A DNA stretch of 64,000 bases, taken from positions 74,406 to 138,405 of the forward strand of contig NZ_KB893012.1 of the NCBI RefSeq assembly GCF_000373985.1, written 5' to 3'. Positions 8,186 to 17,587 of the stretch are shown here, piece by piece. This DNA comes from Desulfobacter curvatus DSM 3379 (GTDB lineage: Bacteria > Desulfobacterota > Desulfobacteria > Desulfobacterales > Desulfobacteraceae). How positions within the stretch are numbered: position 1 is the first letter of the stretch; every line of letters begins with the position of its first letter. The notes beneath the pieces were generated by a model that was not told the DNA's origin, made no database searches, and was given only the letters and a program-made list of their open reading frames with translations. The translations under genes and the position numbers were made by a program.

Positions 8186-9433
8186 TTAAACCCGTTGTTG
8201 TGTCAGGCGGATTTTCACTTTGATGCCGTTTTGTTCCGTCAGGGTCTCTTCGGCGTGTGCCATCAACCGCTGCAGATTTTTGATTTCATCTGAAAACAGG
8301 TGGTCGTCCATGATCAGTGATATCAATAGTATGTCCGTACCGGACCGGCAGGCTCTTTCCAGGGTACACCTGATGGACGGCATCTTTAATGCGATTTTAA
8401 GGTTTTCCCTGACCTGGGCCTGGGATACCCGGATGCCTGAGATGAGCATGTAATTGTCGGCCTGTTCAGCCAGCCATTCTATCCGGGTGGAGGTTACGCC
8501 GCACGGGCAATTTTCGGGGATGATTTTTGCCATGTCACCGGTGCGGAAACGGATCAACGGGAATGCCCGTGCCGAAAGCGTGGTCAGGACCAGTTCCCCC
8601 TTTTCCCCTGCCGGAACAGGCCCGCCTGTGGCTGGGTTGATGATTTCGGGCAGGATGTGGTCATCGTTAATGTGTAGTCCGTTATGATACCGGCATTCAT
8701 GGGCAATGGCAGGTCCTGGGATTTCGCTTAGGCCGTAATTGAGCCAGACATCCACATGGAGACTGTCCTTGAGTTTACAAACCGTATGTCCGTCATCCGG
8801 CTCCCCCACAAGGATGATCTGTTTCAGGTTCAGTTCGTTGGGATGGCATTCCCGGTCGAACATATGGGCGGTTAGATGCCGGGCAAAGACCGGAGTGGTG
8901 ACAAGGGTTGTTACCTTGTAGTCTCTGAGCACCATCAGGGTCTTGGCCACGGACAGGGGAGAATTGGGAATCACACCGGCGCCCATGGCCTCGCCCCCGT
9001 CTTTGTAATCCCTGGCCCAGTTGGCAAGGCCCGGCGGCAGATGGACCAGGATAATGTCCCTGTCCGTCACATTGGCTTGGGCATAGGCCCGTGCAACCAT
9101 TTTTTTCCAGATCATCAGATCGGTTTTTGTATATCCGCTGATGGAGGGGCTGGTGCCGGATCCCGGCGCTGTGTGGATGCGCACAATATCCCGCAAAGGC
9201 ACGGCAAAAAGTCCGTACGGATAGTGGGTGGCCAGGTGTGTTCTGTCCATAAAAGGCAGCTTCTCAATGTCTTCAAGTCCGGTAATGTCTGACAGGCCTG
9301 CTTCCCGGATGCGGTTGCGGTGGAAGGGGACATTTTTGCATGCCCGGTTCAATGTCGTTTGCAGCCGCTCAAGCTGACGCTGGGCCTTGTCATTGTCATC
9401 CATATCTGCCGTCATATTTATCTGTTCGGACAT
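8186..9433 (-). CDS. PaaK-like aryl/acyl-CoA ligase (AMP-binding family)
   Basis: This 415-residue protein has the fold markers of phenylacetate-CoA ligase: an N-terminal helical segment (LERLQTTLNRACKNVPFHRNR), LNYGLSEIPGPAIAHEC with the adenylate-binding YGLSE, RFRTGDMAKI near 300, and a C-terminal ACT-like half. The usual HATSGTTGKPT phosphate loop is replaced by HTAPGSGTSPSISGYT, so activity or substrate may differ. Its ATG overlaps the livF stop (TAATG), making it the last gene of the liv operon. It may activate an acid imported by the transporter; the substrate is unknown. Confidence 0.8.
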   Translation of the reverse strand: MSEQINMTADMDDNDKAQRQLERLQTTLNRACKNVPFHRNRIREAGLSDITGLEDIEKLPFMDRTHLATHYPYGLFAVPLRDIVRIHTAPGSGTSPSISGYTKTDLMIWKKMVARAYAQANVTDRDIILVHLPPGLANWARDYKDGGEAMGAGVIPNSPLSVAKTLMVLRDYKVTTLVTTPVFARHLTAHMFDRECHPNELNLKQIILVGEPDDGHTVCKLKDSLHVDVWLNYGLSEIPGPAIAHECRYHNGLHINDDHILPEIINPATGGPVPAGEKGELVLTTLSARAFPLIRFRTGDMAKIIPENCPCGVTSTRIEWLAEQADNYMLISGIRVSQAQVRENLKIALKMPSIRCTLERACRSGTDILLISLIMDDHLFSDEIKNLQRLMAHAEETLTEQNGIKVKIRLTQQRV

Positions 9434-10179
9434 TATTGATTCCTTTCGTCCAAAAAGTCTCCATAATCCTTGCCAAGGTAGGCGCGCTTTACATCGTCGT
9501 CCACTAAAAGTTCATCTGCACTGCCCTGGAGTACCATTTTACCTGTTTCAAGAACATAGCCCCGGTCGGAGATTTTTAATGCAGCCCTGGCATTCTGCTC
9601 CACCAGAAGAATGGTCACCCCGCTGTGTAACAAATCCTGGATCGTGGAGAAGATCATTTCCACAATTTTAGGAGCAAGGCCCATGGAAGGCTCGTCCAGC
9701 ACCAGCAGGGCAGGGCGGGCCATCAAAGCCCTGCCGATGGCAAGCATCTGCTGCTCTCCACCCGACAGGGTACCGGCCAACTGGTTTGCCCGTTCCCCTA
9801 AAATGGGAAACATTTGAATCACCCGATCGAGATCTTCGGCCACCCGGATTTTCCCATCTTTCCGGAACCGGGTATATGCTCCCATTTTCAGGTTGTCCAT
9901 AACAGTGAGGGGTGAAAAGATTTGTCTGCCTTCGGGGACCATGCTGATACCCTGCTTGACAATGGCAGGGGCTGACATGCCGTTAAGGGCCCGGCCTTTG
10001 AATGCAATTTCCCCGGACCAGTTTTTTAACAGGCCGCACACCGCTGCCAAAAGGGTGCTTTTGCCTGCCCCGTTGGCACCGATGATGGAGATCAGTTCCC
10101 CCTGTCTCACCGAAAGGCTCACGGTGTGAACCACGGCGATATTCCCGTAACAGCATCTTAGGTTTTTAATTTTCAGCAT
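9433..10179 (-). CDS. livF: Branched-chain amino-acid type ABC transporter ATPase LivF
   Basis: One of two ATPases driving import through LivHM. The 248-residue protein has Walker A GANGAGKST near 34-42, the Q-loop region with GISMVPEGRQIF, signature LSGGEQQMLAIGRAL and Walker B LLVLDEPSMGLAP. It is separated from livG by 11 bases and overlaps the downstream PaaK-like gene. Assignment to leucine-type rather than another small-molecule substrate is by family only. Confidence 0.93.
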   Translation of the reverse strand: MLKIKNLRCCYGNIAVVHTVSLSVRQGELISIIGANGAGKSTLLAAVCGLLKNWSGEIAFKGRALNGMSAPAIVKQGISMVPEGRQIFSPLTVMDNLKMGAYTRFRKDGKIRVAEDLDRVIQMFPILGERANQLAGTLSGGEQQMLAIGRALMARPALLVLDEPSMGLAPKIVEMIFSTIQDLLHSGVTILLVEQNARAALKISDRGYVLETGKMVLQGSADELLVDDDVKRAYLGKDYGDFLDERNQ

Positions 10180-10190
10180 AATTAAATGTT

Positions 10191-10985
10191 TTATCCGTTG
10201 CCTAGGTAAGCCGACATGACCGCCTCATTGCCCTGGATCTGTCTGGGTGTGCCTTCTGCCAGTTTCTTTCCCTGGTCCAGAACGACCACCTTGTCGGATA
10301 TCCCCATAACCAGACTCATGTCATGCTCCACCAGCATCATGGTGATTCCGGATTGTTTGATTTTCTGGATCAGTTTTCCAAGGGCGTGGGTTTCAACCGG
10401 GTTCAACCCGGCTGCCGGTTCGTCAAGCAGCAGCAGCAGAGGGTCCGAAGCCAGTGCCCGGGCGATCTGTGCGGTTTTCTGCCGGCCTGCGGGCAGGTCG
10501 CCTGCCATTTTATGGATATCGGCGGAAAGACCGGTGAATTCAAGCAGTTCTTCGGCTCTCCGTCGTGCTTCTTGCTCTTCTTTTTTCATGGCCGGAATTC
10601 GGGTGACAGCGGCCCAGAAACCTGCTTTGGTACGCACGTGCATGCCCACCATGATGTTTTCCAGCAAGGTCATGGATGAAAAGAGTTCCACATGCTGGAA
10701 CGTTCTGGCTACGCCTGCTTTCACCAGTCTGTGCACGGGTGTTTTTTTTATATTATTTCCATTGAAGATCACCTTGCCGGAATCGGGCCGGTAAATGCCG
10801 GTGATCATGTTGAACAGAGTGGTCTTGCCGGCCCCGTTGGGGCCGATCAGTCCACATACAATGCCTTTTTCAATGGAGAAACTGATTCGGTCCTGGGCCT
10901 TGACCCCGCCGAACATCTTGGTTAAATCCTGCACCTCAAGAATTTGTTCGGCCCGGGTTTCACATGTTTGTTGCGGCGGTATCAT
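10191..10985 (-). CDS. livG: Branched-chain amino-acid type ABC transporter ATPase LivG
   Basis: Second ATPase of the importer, 264 residues. Walker A is GPNGAGKTT near 44-52 and Walker B is LLLLLDEPAAGLNP. The signature segment reads LPAGRQKTAQIARAL, a mild departure from the common LPYGQQR form but still typical of the LivG branch. Its start overlaps the livM stop by four bases, so the two are translationally coupled. Confidence 0.93.
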   Translation of the reverse strand: MIPPQQTCETRAEQILEVQDLTKMFGGVKAQDRISFSIEKGIVCGLIGPNGAGKTTLFNMITGIYRPDSGKVIFNGNNIKKTPVHRLVKAGVARTFQHVELFSSMTLLENIMVGMHVRTKAGFWAAVTRIPAMKKEEQEARRRAEELLEFTGLSADIHKMAGDLPAGRQKTAQIARALASDPLLLLLDEPAAGLNPVETHALGKLIQKIKQSGITMMLVEHDMSLVMGISDKVVVLDQGKKLAEGTPRQIQGNEAVMSAYLGNG

Positions 10986-11938
10986 GCCTTGGCCCTCCGG
11001 GCTGTGCGTATCATATCCATGATCCCCCGGGTCAATCCCTGGGGCATAAATATCATGACAACCATCAAAATAAGTCCAAAAATGATCATCTCATATTCGG
11101 CAAATCCGTGGAGTACTTCGGGCAAAAGGGTGAGTACGGCTGCACCAAGCAGCGCTCCCCATACGCTTGCCATACCGCCGATCACCACCATGGTGACGAT
11201 TTTTATGGAGAACATGAATCCGAAGGATTCAGGACTGATAAAAAGGACAAAATGGGCGTACAAAAATCCTGCAACCGCACCCAGGGCAGCTGAAAACATA
11301 AATATTTCAAGTTTGAGAAAGTGGGTGTTTATGCCTATGGCAACGGCGGCTTTTTCTCCGTCATGAATGGCCCGGAGCGCACGGCCCGTGCGTGAGGCAA
11401 GAAGCCTGCGGCACATGATCATAGCGGCAAGCACAATGCCCCAGACAAGGAAATAGTAGCCGGAGCCGGCCATGAAGACCATGGAGCCTGCCTCCAGCAC
11501 AGGAATTCCCACAAATCCTGATGCCCCGCCGGTCACGCCGGCCCACTCCCGGATTACAATGTTGACAATCATGCCGAACCCGAGGGTGCCCATGGCAAGG
11601 TAATAGCCGGAAAGACGCAGGGTGGGAAGCCCCACAATGAATGCAATAAGCACGGCGGCCGCCACGGCGCACACCAGGGCCAGCCAGGGGTTTATGCCGT
11701 ATGTGCCGGAGAGGATGGCCGTGGTGTAGGCACCGATGCCGTAAAAAGCGGCATGGCCCAAAGAGACCTGACCTGTGTACCCCATGAGCATGTTGAGGCC
11801 TAATCCCAGGATGGTGTTGATCCCGATAAAGGTCATGATTTGAAGATAATAGGTATTTTCCGTGACAAGTCCAAATGCGGACACCGCACAAATAAAAATC
11901 AGATATTCAATCCAGATGGTTTTCTTTTTATCCGTCAT
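10982..11938 (-). CDS. livM: Branched-chain amino-acid type ABC permease LivM
   Basis: Inner-membrane permease of 318 residues with about eight to nine hydrophobic helices. The family segment GLGLNMLMGYTGQVSLGHAAFYGIGAYT near residues 40-67 is the hallmark of LivM, and the helical EAA-like loop before LASRTGRALRAIHDGEKAA contacts the ATPases. It follows livH by three bases. Confidence 0.93.
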   Translation of the reverse strand: MTDKKKTIWIEYLIFICAVSAFGLVTENTYYLQIMTFIGINTILGLGLNMLMGYTGQVSLGHAAFYGIGAYTTAILSGTYGINPWLALVCAVAAAVLIAFIVGLPTLRLSGYYLAMGTLGFGMIVNIVIREWAGVTGGASGFVGIPVLEAGSMVFMAGSGYYFLVWGIVLAAMIMCRRLLASRTGRALRAIHDGEKAAVAIGINTHFLKLEIFMFSAALGAVAGFLYAHFVLFISPESFGFMFSIKIVTMVVIGGMASVWGALLGAAVLTLLPEVLHGFAEYEMIIFGLILMVVMIFMPQGLTRGIMDMIRTARRAKA

Positions 11939-11941
11939 AAT

Positions 11942-12817
11942 CTAAAACCGCTTGGCCTCTTTGGCCGCGAACAGCCCGCCCGGCCGGATGTAAAGAATCA
12001 AAAGCAAAAGCACAAAGGCTATGGCATCCTTTAAACCTGAAGATATAAGGCCGGCCCCTAAAGATTCCAGAATGCCCAGAAGCAGTCCGCCTGCAAAGGC
12101 CCCCCACAAGCTGCCAAGCCCCCCAATCATAGCGGCACAAAAACCTTTAAGCCCAAGAATGGTGCCCATGTCATAAGAACTCATGGTAATGGGGGCAATA
12201 AAGACCCCTGCCACCGCCCCGCACCCGGTGCTGATACCAAAGGCCAGAATCCCCATCTTTTCAGACGGGATACCCGACAGCCAGGCCGCCTTTTTATTGA
12301 CGGCACAGGCCACCATGGCTTTGCCGGTGAGTGTCTGTTTCAAGAACAGATGGATGCCGCCTGCCAGCACCAAGGCAGCGGTCACAATCCAGATACTCTG
12401 GGGCAGAAGGGCGGCTCCGAAAAGTTCAAAGGATTCATGGCTTGAAAAGGAGGGCATGCTGAAGGGGTCTTTTCCCCAGATGATCATGGCCGAACCTTTC
12501 AGGAAAATGCCCGCTCCCACTGTAATAATAATCAGGGTAATCGGCGCAGCATTTTTAGCCGTACGGATGGCAAGCCGTTCAAACACCAGCCCCAGCATAC
12601 CACCGGCTGCCACCGCGCCTGCCAAGGCCAAGGGCAGCGGAAGCCCTAAACGCACCCACAGTGTCACCATAACAAGGGCGCCGATCATGACAAATTCCCC
12701 GTGGGCAAAGTTGATCAGCTCCGTGGAGCTGTACAGCATGGACAGCCCCACGGCGATCACGGCATACACGGCACCGGTGGTTACACCTGAAAACAGATAT
12801 TGGATAATTTCTTGCAT
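11942..12817 (-). CDS. livH: Branched-chain amino-acid type ABC permease LivH
   Basis: Partner permease of 291 residues, almost entirely hydrophobic. The N-terminal stretch GAVYAVIAVGLSMLYSSTELINFAHGEFVMIGA, given here for its key NFAHGE motif, is diagnostic of LivH. It sits between livK (23 bases upstream) and livM (3 bases downstream). Confidence 0.93.
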   Translation of the reverse strand: MQEIIQYLFSGVTTGAVYAVIAVGLSMLYSSTELINFAHGEFVMIGALVMVTLWVRLGLPLPLALAGAVAAGGMLGLVFERLAIRTAKNAAPITLIIITVGAGIFLKGSAMIIWGKDPFSMPSFSSHESFELFGAALLPQSIWIVTAALVLAGGIHLFLKQTLTGKAMVACAVNKKAAWLSGIPSEKMGILAFGISTGCGAVAGVFIAPITMSSYDMGTILGLKGFCAAMIGGLGSLWGAFAGGLLLGILESLGAGLISSGLKDAIAFVLLLLILYIRPGGLFAAKEAKRF

Positions 12818-12840
12818 ATTTTTTAGATAAAGGCCTCTTG

Positions 12841-13986
12841 TTACTTTAACAGCGTCCAGGTCCCGTTTTGGATCTCCACCATGACAAAAGCGGCCGGGGA
12901 GAGGCCATTGTGGTCCTCGGTGGTGAAGTTGAATTCTCCTGTGGCACCCACATAGCCTTTTGTGGCTTCCAGGTTGTCCCGGATTTTTTGTTTATCGCCG
13001 TTGCTGCCTTTTAATGCACCGGCCAGAAGGTTTACGGCATCATAGGCATACCCGCCGAACCCTGATACGTTTCCGGAAAATTTATGTTCATAGGCGTTCT
13101 GATAATCTTCAAGTACTTTTTTCTGGGGGTCTGAATCATCCAGAAGGCTGGTCACCAGGATTTTGCCGGTGGGCAGGATATTACCGTTGGCAGCATCTCC
13201 TGCCAATTCGATGAATTTGGGCGATCCCACCCCGTGGCTCTGGTACAGCGGAATGTCGATCTTCAGCTGTTTTGCATTTTTTGCCACGACTGCCGGACCG
13301 GGATTGGTGCCCCAGCATACTATGGCGTCCGGGCCGGCTGCCTTGATTTTAGCCAGCTGGGTCGTCGTATCTGTATCCTTGGCGCCAAAGCTTTCATTTA
13401 AGATCACCTGGATGCCGAATTGTTCCGCCTGGTCCAAAAGCTGTTTTTTTCCACTTTCACCATAGGCGTTGGATACCGTGAGGATGCCGATTTTTTTTAT
13501 GCCGGCGGCTTTCATCTGCTGGTACACGGCTGCCACGGCGAGCAAATCACTCTGGGCGGTTTTGAATACCCAGGGGTCCACCGGGGTGGTGATCTTGATA
13601 CCGGCGGCACAGCTGATCAATGGCACTTTAGCCCGCTTGGTGAAATTGACAATGGCAAGGGTAGTGGGGGTGGTGGACGGGCCAACGATGGCAATGACTT
13701 GATCCTTGTGGATCAGTTTGTTTACGGCGGATACGGCTTTGGCCGGATCTCCTTCGGAATCATAAATCACCGCCTCAAGCATATGTCCGTCAATGCCGCC
13801 GGCCGCATTGATCTGTTCAACCATCATTTCCATGGTCTTCTTTTCAGGATCTCCCAAAAACGAGGCCCTGCCGGTGACCGAAAAAATACCTCCGATTTTG
13901 TAAACATCTGCCGCCACGGCCCCTGATACCAGAATCATCGACAGAATAGTGACAAGCATTGCAAGTACAAAGTGTTTTTGTTTCAT
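12841..13986 (-). CDS. livK: Periplasmic substrate-binding protein of the Liv-type transporter
   Basis: This 381-residue type I periplasmic binding protein starts with a signal peptide (MKQKHFVLAMLVTILSMILV, cleavage near the AVAAD site at about residue 26). The mature part shows YKIGGIFSVTGRASFLGDPE, IVGPSTTPTTLAIVNF and a C-terminal Rossmann lobe with FGGYAYDAVNLLAGAL. It is the first gene of the operon, preceded by AAGGAAGAG. Its ligand is not certain; this family also binds aromatic acids and amides, and the PaaK-like gene in the operon makes an acid substrate plausible. Confidence 0.9.
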   Translation of the reverse strand: MKQKHFVLAMLVTILSMILVSGAVAADVYKIGGIFSVTGRASFLGDPEKKTMEMMVEQINAAGGIDGHMLEAVIYDSEGDPAKAVSAVNKLIHKDQVIAIVGPSTTPTTLAIVNFTKRAKVPLISCAAGIKITTPVDPWVFKTAQSDLLAVAAVYQQMKAAGIKKIGILTVSNAYGESGKKQLLDQAEQFGIQVILNESFGAKDTDTTTQLAKIKAAGPDAIVCWGTNPGPAVVAKNAKQLKIDIPLYQSHGVGSPKFIELAGDAANGNILPTGKILVTSLLDDSDPQKKVLEDYQNAYEHKFSGNVSGFGGYAYDAVNLLAGALKGSNGDKQKIRDNLEATKGYVGATGEFNFTTEDHNGLSPAAFVMVEIQNGTWTLLK

Positions 13987-14029
13987 GGTAACTCTTCCTT
14001 TGTTAAATGGTGGTTGTTAAACTTTCGGC

Positions 14030-14075
14030 AAAAAAAAACCATGAGCTTTCCGGTTTTCGGTCCACCAATGGTTTA
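14030..14075 (-). promoter_or_regulatory. Terminator-like hairpin in the livK leader (possible attenuator)
   Basis: On the minus strand AAACCAT and ATGGTTT flank a 25-base loop and are followed directly by a run of Ts (A tract 14030-14038 on the plus strand). It lies about 45-90 bases upstream of the livK ATG and downstream of the likely promoter at 14237-14265, so the mRNA would carry it. Confidence 0.4.
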
Positions 14076-14236
14076 AGATCCTTTGTTCTCTCTTAAAAGC
14101 GTTACATCAAGGCTCCCCGTGCAAACGGTCTTAAAAAGACACGCCTGAAAATATAAATATAAAAAACTAAATAAAACGGTTAAGTTCCAGTAATCCCTTA
14201 ATGTTTTTTCATATTGTGTACATATTGTCGGCTACA

Positions 14237-14265
14237 TACCTAATTAAGCGGGCCGTTTGTGTCAA
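14237..14265 (-). promoter_or_regulatory. Sigma-70-like promoter upstream of livK
   Basis: On the minus strand TTGACA (14265-14260) and TAGGTA (14242-14237) are 17 bases apart. The -35 is consensus and the -10 is weak. The leader would be about 245 bases. No coding sequence is evident in the 800-bp region 13987-14790 between livK and maeB. Confidence 0.45.
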
Positions 14266-14523
14266 GCCTTTTTAACTACCCTGTTTTTAGACGGACTTTC
14301 ATTTAGCCGGAAATTTATTTTAAATTATTATTTTTATATTGTTGAATCGTATATTTCGATTAAAAAATTAGTTTTGTTGAGCAATTATCCTAATATAAAA
14401 AATGAATAGACTCTGGTTTTCAAACCCAAATCCTAGGTGGTGCTCACGGGCAAAAATGTTGAAACATGGGGAAGACATAACGGTTAGAAATATGGTTCAC
14501 CAGTCCAAAACCGTGTTTGGTTC

Positions 14524-14553
14524 TTGACAAAATCTAAGAAATAGATCTATTTA
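14524..14553 (+). promoter_or_regulatory. Candidate sigma-70 promoter upstream of maeB
   Basis: TTGACA (14524-14529) is followed after 18 bases by TATTTA (14548-14553). A transcript starting near 14560 would have a leader of about 230 bases that includes the hairpin repeat at 14675-14735. Confidence 0.45.
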
Positions 14554-14674
14554 TCTGATTATAGTAAAGAAAGTTATCGATGCGATAATTAATACAACAG
14601 ATCGTATTCGGATAAAGATGTAACCAGGTGCACCTTATTATATAGATAGAAGCCTCAATTTAAGTTGCTTATGT

Positions 14675-14735
14675 GCTTTATTGTGGGCTGAGTCCGGGTG
14701 TTGGTAGACCAGACTCAGCCCAAGGCTGTTTTTTT
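14675..14735 (+). repeat. Copy 2 of the dispersed hairpin repeat, terminator-like, in the maeB leader
   Basis: A perfect 10-bp stem, GGGCTGAGTC (14685-14694) with GACTCAGCCC (14712-14721), is followed by a run of seven Ts (14729-14735). The whole 56-nt unit matches the copy at 43941-43995 at about 42 positions. The arms differ between copies, yet both still pair. It ends about 55 bases before the maeB start, so it could act as an attenuator or as the terminator of an upstream short transcript. Confidence 0.6.
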
Positions 14736-14790
14736 GGAGCGGCACCTTGTAATCCCTTCACCTGCCTGATCATGATTAAAGGGAGGAATA

Positions 14791-17052
14791 ATGTCAAAAT
14801 TCACTGATGCTCTGGAATATCACCGGAGTGGTCGTAAAGGTAAAATTGAAGTCATCACCACCAAGCCATGCGCAACAAGCAGAGATCTGTCTCTTGCCTA
14901 CAGCCCGGGTGTTGCCAAACCTTGTCTGGCAATTGAAGAAGAACCGGGGATGGCCTATGAGTATACAGCCAAAGGAAATCTTGTCGCAGTTGTTTCCAAC
15001 GGGACGGCAGTACTCGGTCTTGGTAATATTGGTGCGCTTGCCAGTAAGCCGGTTATGGAGGGGAAGGGTGTTTTGTTCAAGAGTTTTGCCGATATCGATG
15101 TTTTTGATATTGAACTGAACACTAATGATCCGGATGAATTGATCCGTACAGTGCAACTGCTTGAACCAACTTTTGGCGGTATCAACCTGGAGGATATCAA
15201 AGGGCCGGAATGCTTTTATATTGAAGAAGCGCTGCAAAAAACCATGAACATCCCGGTGTTCCATGATGACCAGCACGGAACGGCGATTATTGCCGCCGCA
15301 GGCATGGTCAATGCCCTGGAACTTGTCGGAAAAAAGATTGAAGAGATCAAAGTTGTCTTTAATGGGGCCGGCGCAGCCGGTATCGCCTGCGCTAACCTTC
15401 TGATCTCCATGGGTGTAAATAAAAAGAACCTTATCCTTTGTGACTCCAAGGGGGTCATTTATAAGGGACGCACGGAGGGCATGAACCCGTACAAAGAGCG
15501 CTTGGCTGCGCAAACGGATGACCGCACCCTTGACGATGCGATGAAAGGAGCGGATATTTTTTTTGGGGTATCCGTCAAAGGTGCCCTCACCCCTGACATG
15601 CTGCGCACCATGGCCAAAGATCCCATCGTTTTTGCCATGGCCAATCCTGATCCGGAGATTACCCCGGACGACGCAAGATCGGTGCGCGGTGATGTCATCA
15701 TCGGCACCGGACGCTCCGATTACAATAACCAGGTCAACAATGTCCTGTGCTTTCCGTTTCTCTTCCGTGGCGCTTTAGATACCCATGCCAGCGCCATTAA
15801 TGAAGAGATGAAACTGGCGGCAGTTCATGCCCTGGCCCAGCTGGCAAAAGAAGACGTTCCGGATTCGGTACGCCGGGCTTACTGTAACAGTGACATTACA
15901 TTCGGGCGGGAATATCTGCTCCCCAAACCGTTTGATCCACGGGTCTTGTTACACATTGCACCCGCCGTTGCCCAGGCCGCCATGGATTCCGGTGTTGCCC
16001 GTCGACCCATCCCGGACATGGCGAAATACGTTGAACATCTGGAGGCACTGCAGGGACGCTCAAAAGAAATCATGCGCGCCATGATCAACAAAGCGAAAGC
16101 TGCGCCTAAACGGGTGGTCTTTCCGGAAGGCAAAGAAGATAAGATCCTACGTTCGGTACAAGTCCTGCTGGACGAAAAAATTGCCATCCCGATTCTTATT
16201 GGTGACGATAAAGTCATCCGCGAAAAAGCCAAGGCACTAAATATTGATCTGCGTGACACGGAAATCATCAACCCCCGCACCAGTGAAAAACTCGACGCAT
16301 ACACGGAAATACTTTTTAACAAACGTCAACGCAAGGGGCTGACACGCTATGATGCCCGCCACCGCCTGCGGAAGAATGGAAATTATTTCGGCGCCATCAT
16401 GGTGGAACAAGGGGATGCGGATGCCCTGCTTTCAGGCATCAACGCCAACTATCCCGATGTTATCTCGCCGGCTATAGAAGTGATCGGCAAAAAGGACGGT
16501 TTGTCCAAAGTGCATGGCCTGTACATGATGGTATTCAAGAAAAAGGTGATCTTCTGCGCCGATACGACCGTTACCATTGAGCCGACTGCAGAAGAACTGG
16601 CGGAAACCGCCATCCTGGCTTCCGAGCAGGCACAGCATTTTGACATCACGCCGCGTGTTGCCATGCTTTCCTTTTCCAACTTCGGCAGCGCCTATCACCC
16701 ATTAACCCAGAAAGTGAAACAAGCCACCGCTTTGGTCAAGGAAAAGGTACCGGGGTTGACGGTAGACGGTGAAATCCAAGCGAACGTAGCCCTGGACCCG
16801 GAAATCGTCAAAAATCAATATCCTTTCTCCAGCCTCAAGGGAGATGCCAACGTTTTTATTTTCCCGGACCTGCAATCGGGTAATATCACCTATAAAATGT
16901 TGGCTAAACTAGGGAACGCCGTTGCTGTCGGCCCCATCCTAATGGGGATGAAAAAACCCATCCATGTGCTGCAGCGTGCAGATGATGTTGCAGATATTGT
17001 CAATATGGCGGCGGTGGCGGTCAACGATGCGCAAATGAACGAAGCGGAATAA
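14791..17052 (+). CDS. maeB: NADP-type malic enzyme with C-terminal phosphotransacetylase-like domain
   Basis: It converts malate to pyruvate plus CO2, or the reverse in anaplerosis. The 753-residue protein has the MaeB two-part architecture: malic domain (about 1-170, with LAYSPGVAKPC), NAD(P)-binding domain (about 165-400, with the dinucleotide-binding FNGAGAAGIACANLL) and a phosphotransacetylase-like domain (about 425-750, RVVFPEGKEDKILRSVQVL). The latter is regulatory in studied MaeB enzymes and binds acetyl-CoA. GGAGGAATA precedes the ATG. In an acetate oxidiser it would link C4 and C3 pools; direction in vivo is inferred. Confidence 0.95.
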   Translation: MSKFTDALEYHRSGRKGKIEVITTKPCATSRDLSLAYSPGVAKPCLAIEEEPGMAYEYTAKGNLVAVVSNGTAVLGLGNIGALASKPVMEGKGVLFKSFADIDVFDIELNTNDPDELIRTVQLLEPTFGGINLEDIKGPECFYIEEALQKTMNIPVFHDDQHGTAIIAAAGMVNALELVGKKIEEIKVVFNGAGAAGIACANLLISMGVNKKNLILCDSKGVIYKGRTEGMNPYKERLAAQTDDRTLDDAMKGADIFFGVSVKGALTPDMLRTMAKDPIVFAMANPDPEITPDDARSVRGDVIIGTGRSDYNNQVNNVLCFPFLFRGALDTHASAINEEMKLAAVHALAQLAKEDVPDSVRRAYCNSDITFGREYLLPKPFDPRVLLHIAPAVAQAAMDSGVARRPIPDMAKYVEHLEALQGRSKEIMRAMINKAKAAPKRVVFPEGKEDKILRSVQVLLDEKIAIPILIGDDKVIREKAKALNIDLRDTEIINPRTSEKLDAYTEILFNKRQRKGLTRYDARHRLRKNGNYFGAIMVEQGDADALLSGINANYPDVISPAIEVIGKKDGLSKVHGLYMMVFKKKVIFCADTTVTIEPTAEELAETAILASEQAQHFDITPRVAMLSFSNFGSAYHPLTQKVKQATALVKEKVPGLTVDGEIQANVALDPEIVKNQYPFSSLKGDANVFIFPDLQSGNITYKMLAKLGNAVAVGPILMGMKKPIHVLQRADDVADIVNMAAVAVNDAQMNEAE

Positions 17053-17090
17053 TAATCCCTTTTTCCAGGCCGGAAAAATCGGTGTACGGT

Positions 17091-17136
17091 AAAAGCAGGG
17101 AGGGTTGCAAGAACGGAGCTGCCCGTCCCTGCTTTT
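17091..17136. terminator. Rho-independent terminator after maeB
   Basis: An 11-bp perfect stem, AAAAGCAGGGA (17091-17101) with TCCCTGCTTTT (17126-17136), lies 38 bases after the maeB stop. The A and T tails make it usable from either strand. Confidence 0.8.
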
Positions 17137-17558
17137 GGTTAAGGCGAGTATGGATATTTTTTTTGTTAATGTGTTTTTCTTTGTTAATATGTGTTGATTC
17201 GTATTTCAAATGCAGACAAGCTTTAACCATATCACTATCTCGCCTCAATCCACAACAAAATATATAAGTAATTGAGCGATTGATTAGACCCTTCTGTAAA
17301 AAAATGGGTAATGTTTCACCGCATCTCACTGTGTTTTTAGGAAATTCATCCCTTGTGGCCAACGGGAAAAAGCAGATAATTGTTTATATGATCAGCGCTG
17401 CCCCACCTATAGTAGTGCCCTCCATAAAACCAATCTATATTTTATAAGAATAGTATTAGAAAAACTCATTAAAAACAGCGTGTTGAACGCGCTATATCGA
17501 AAGTGAAGTCTTTGAAAATATTAGTAAAAATGTGAAAAAATTAATTAACAATTTTATA

Positions 17559-17587
17559 TTGACAATTCAATATGTATTGTTTATACA
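17559..17587 (+). promoter_or_regulatory. Promoter of sdhCAB in a 680-bp upstream region
   Basis: TTGACA (17559-17564), a 17-base spacer and TATACA (17582-17587) form a near-consensus sigma-70 promoter, giving a leader of about 225 bases. Within the leader, AAGGAGGGAG at 17690-17699 precedes an ATG followed immediately by TAG (17708-17713), a start-stop element. The rest of 17137-17819 holds two copies of TTTGTTAAT at 17163-17190 and no gene. Confidence 0.7.
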
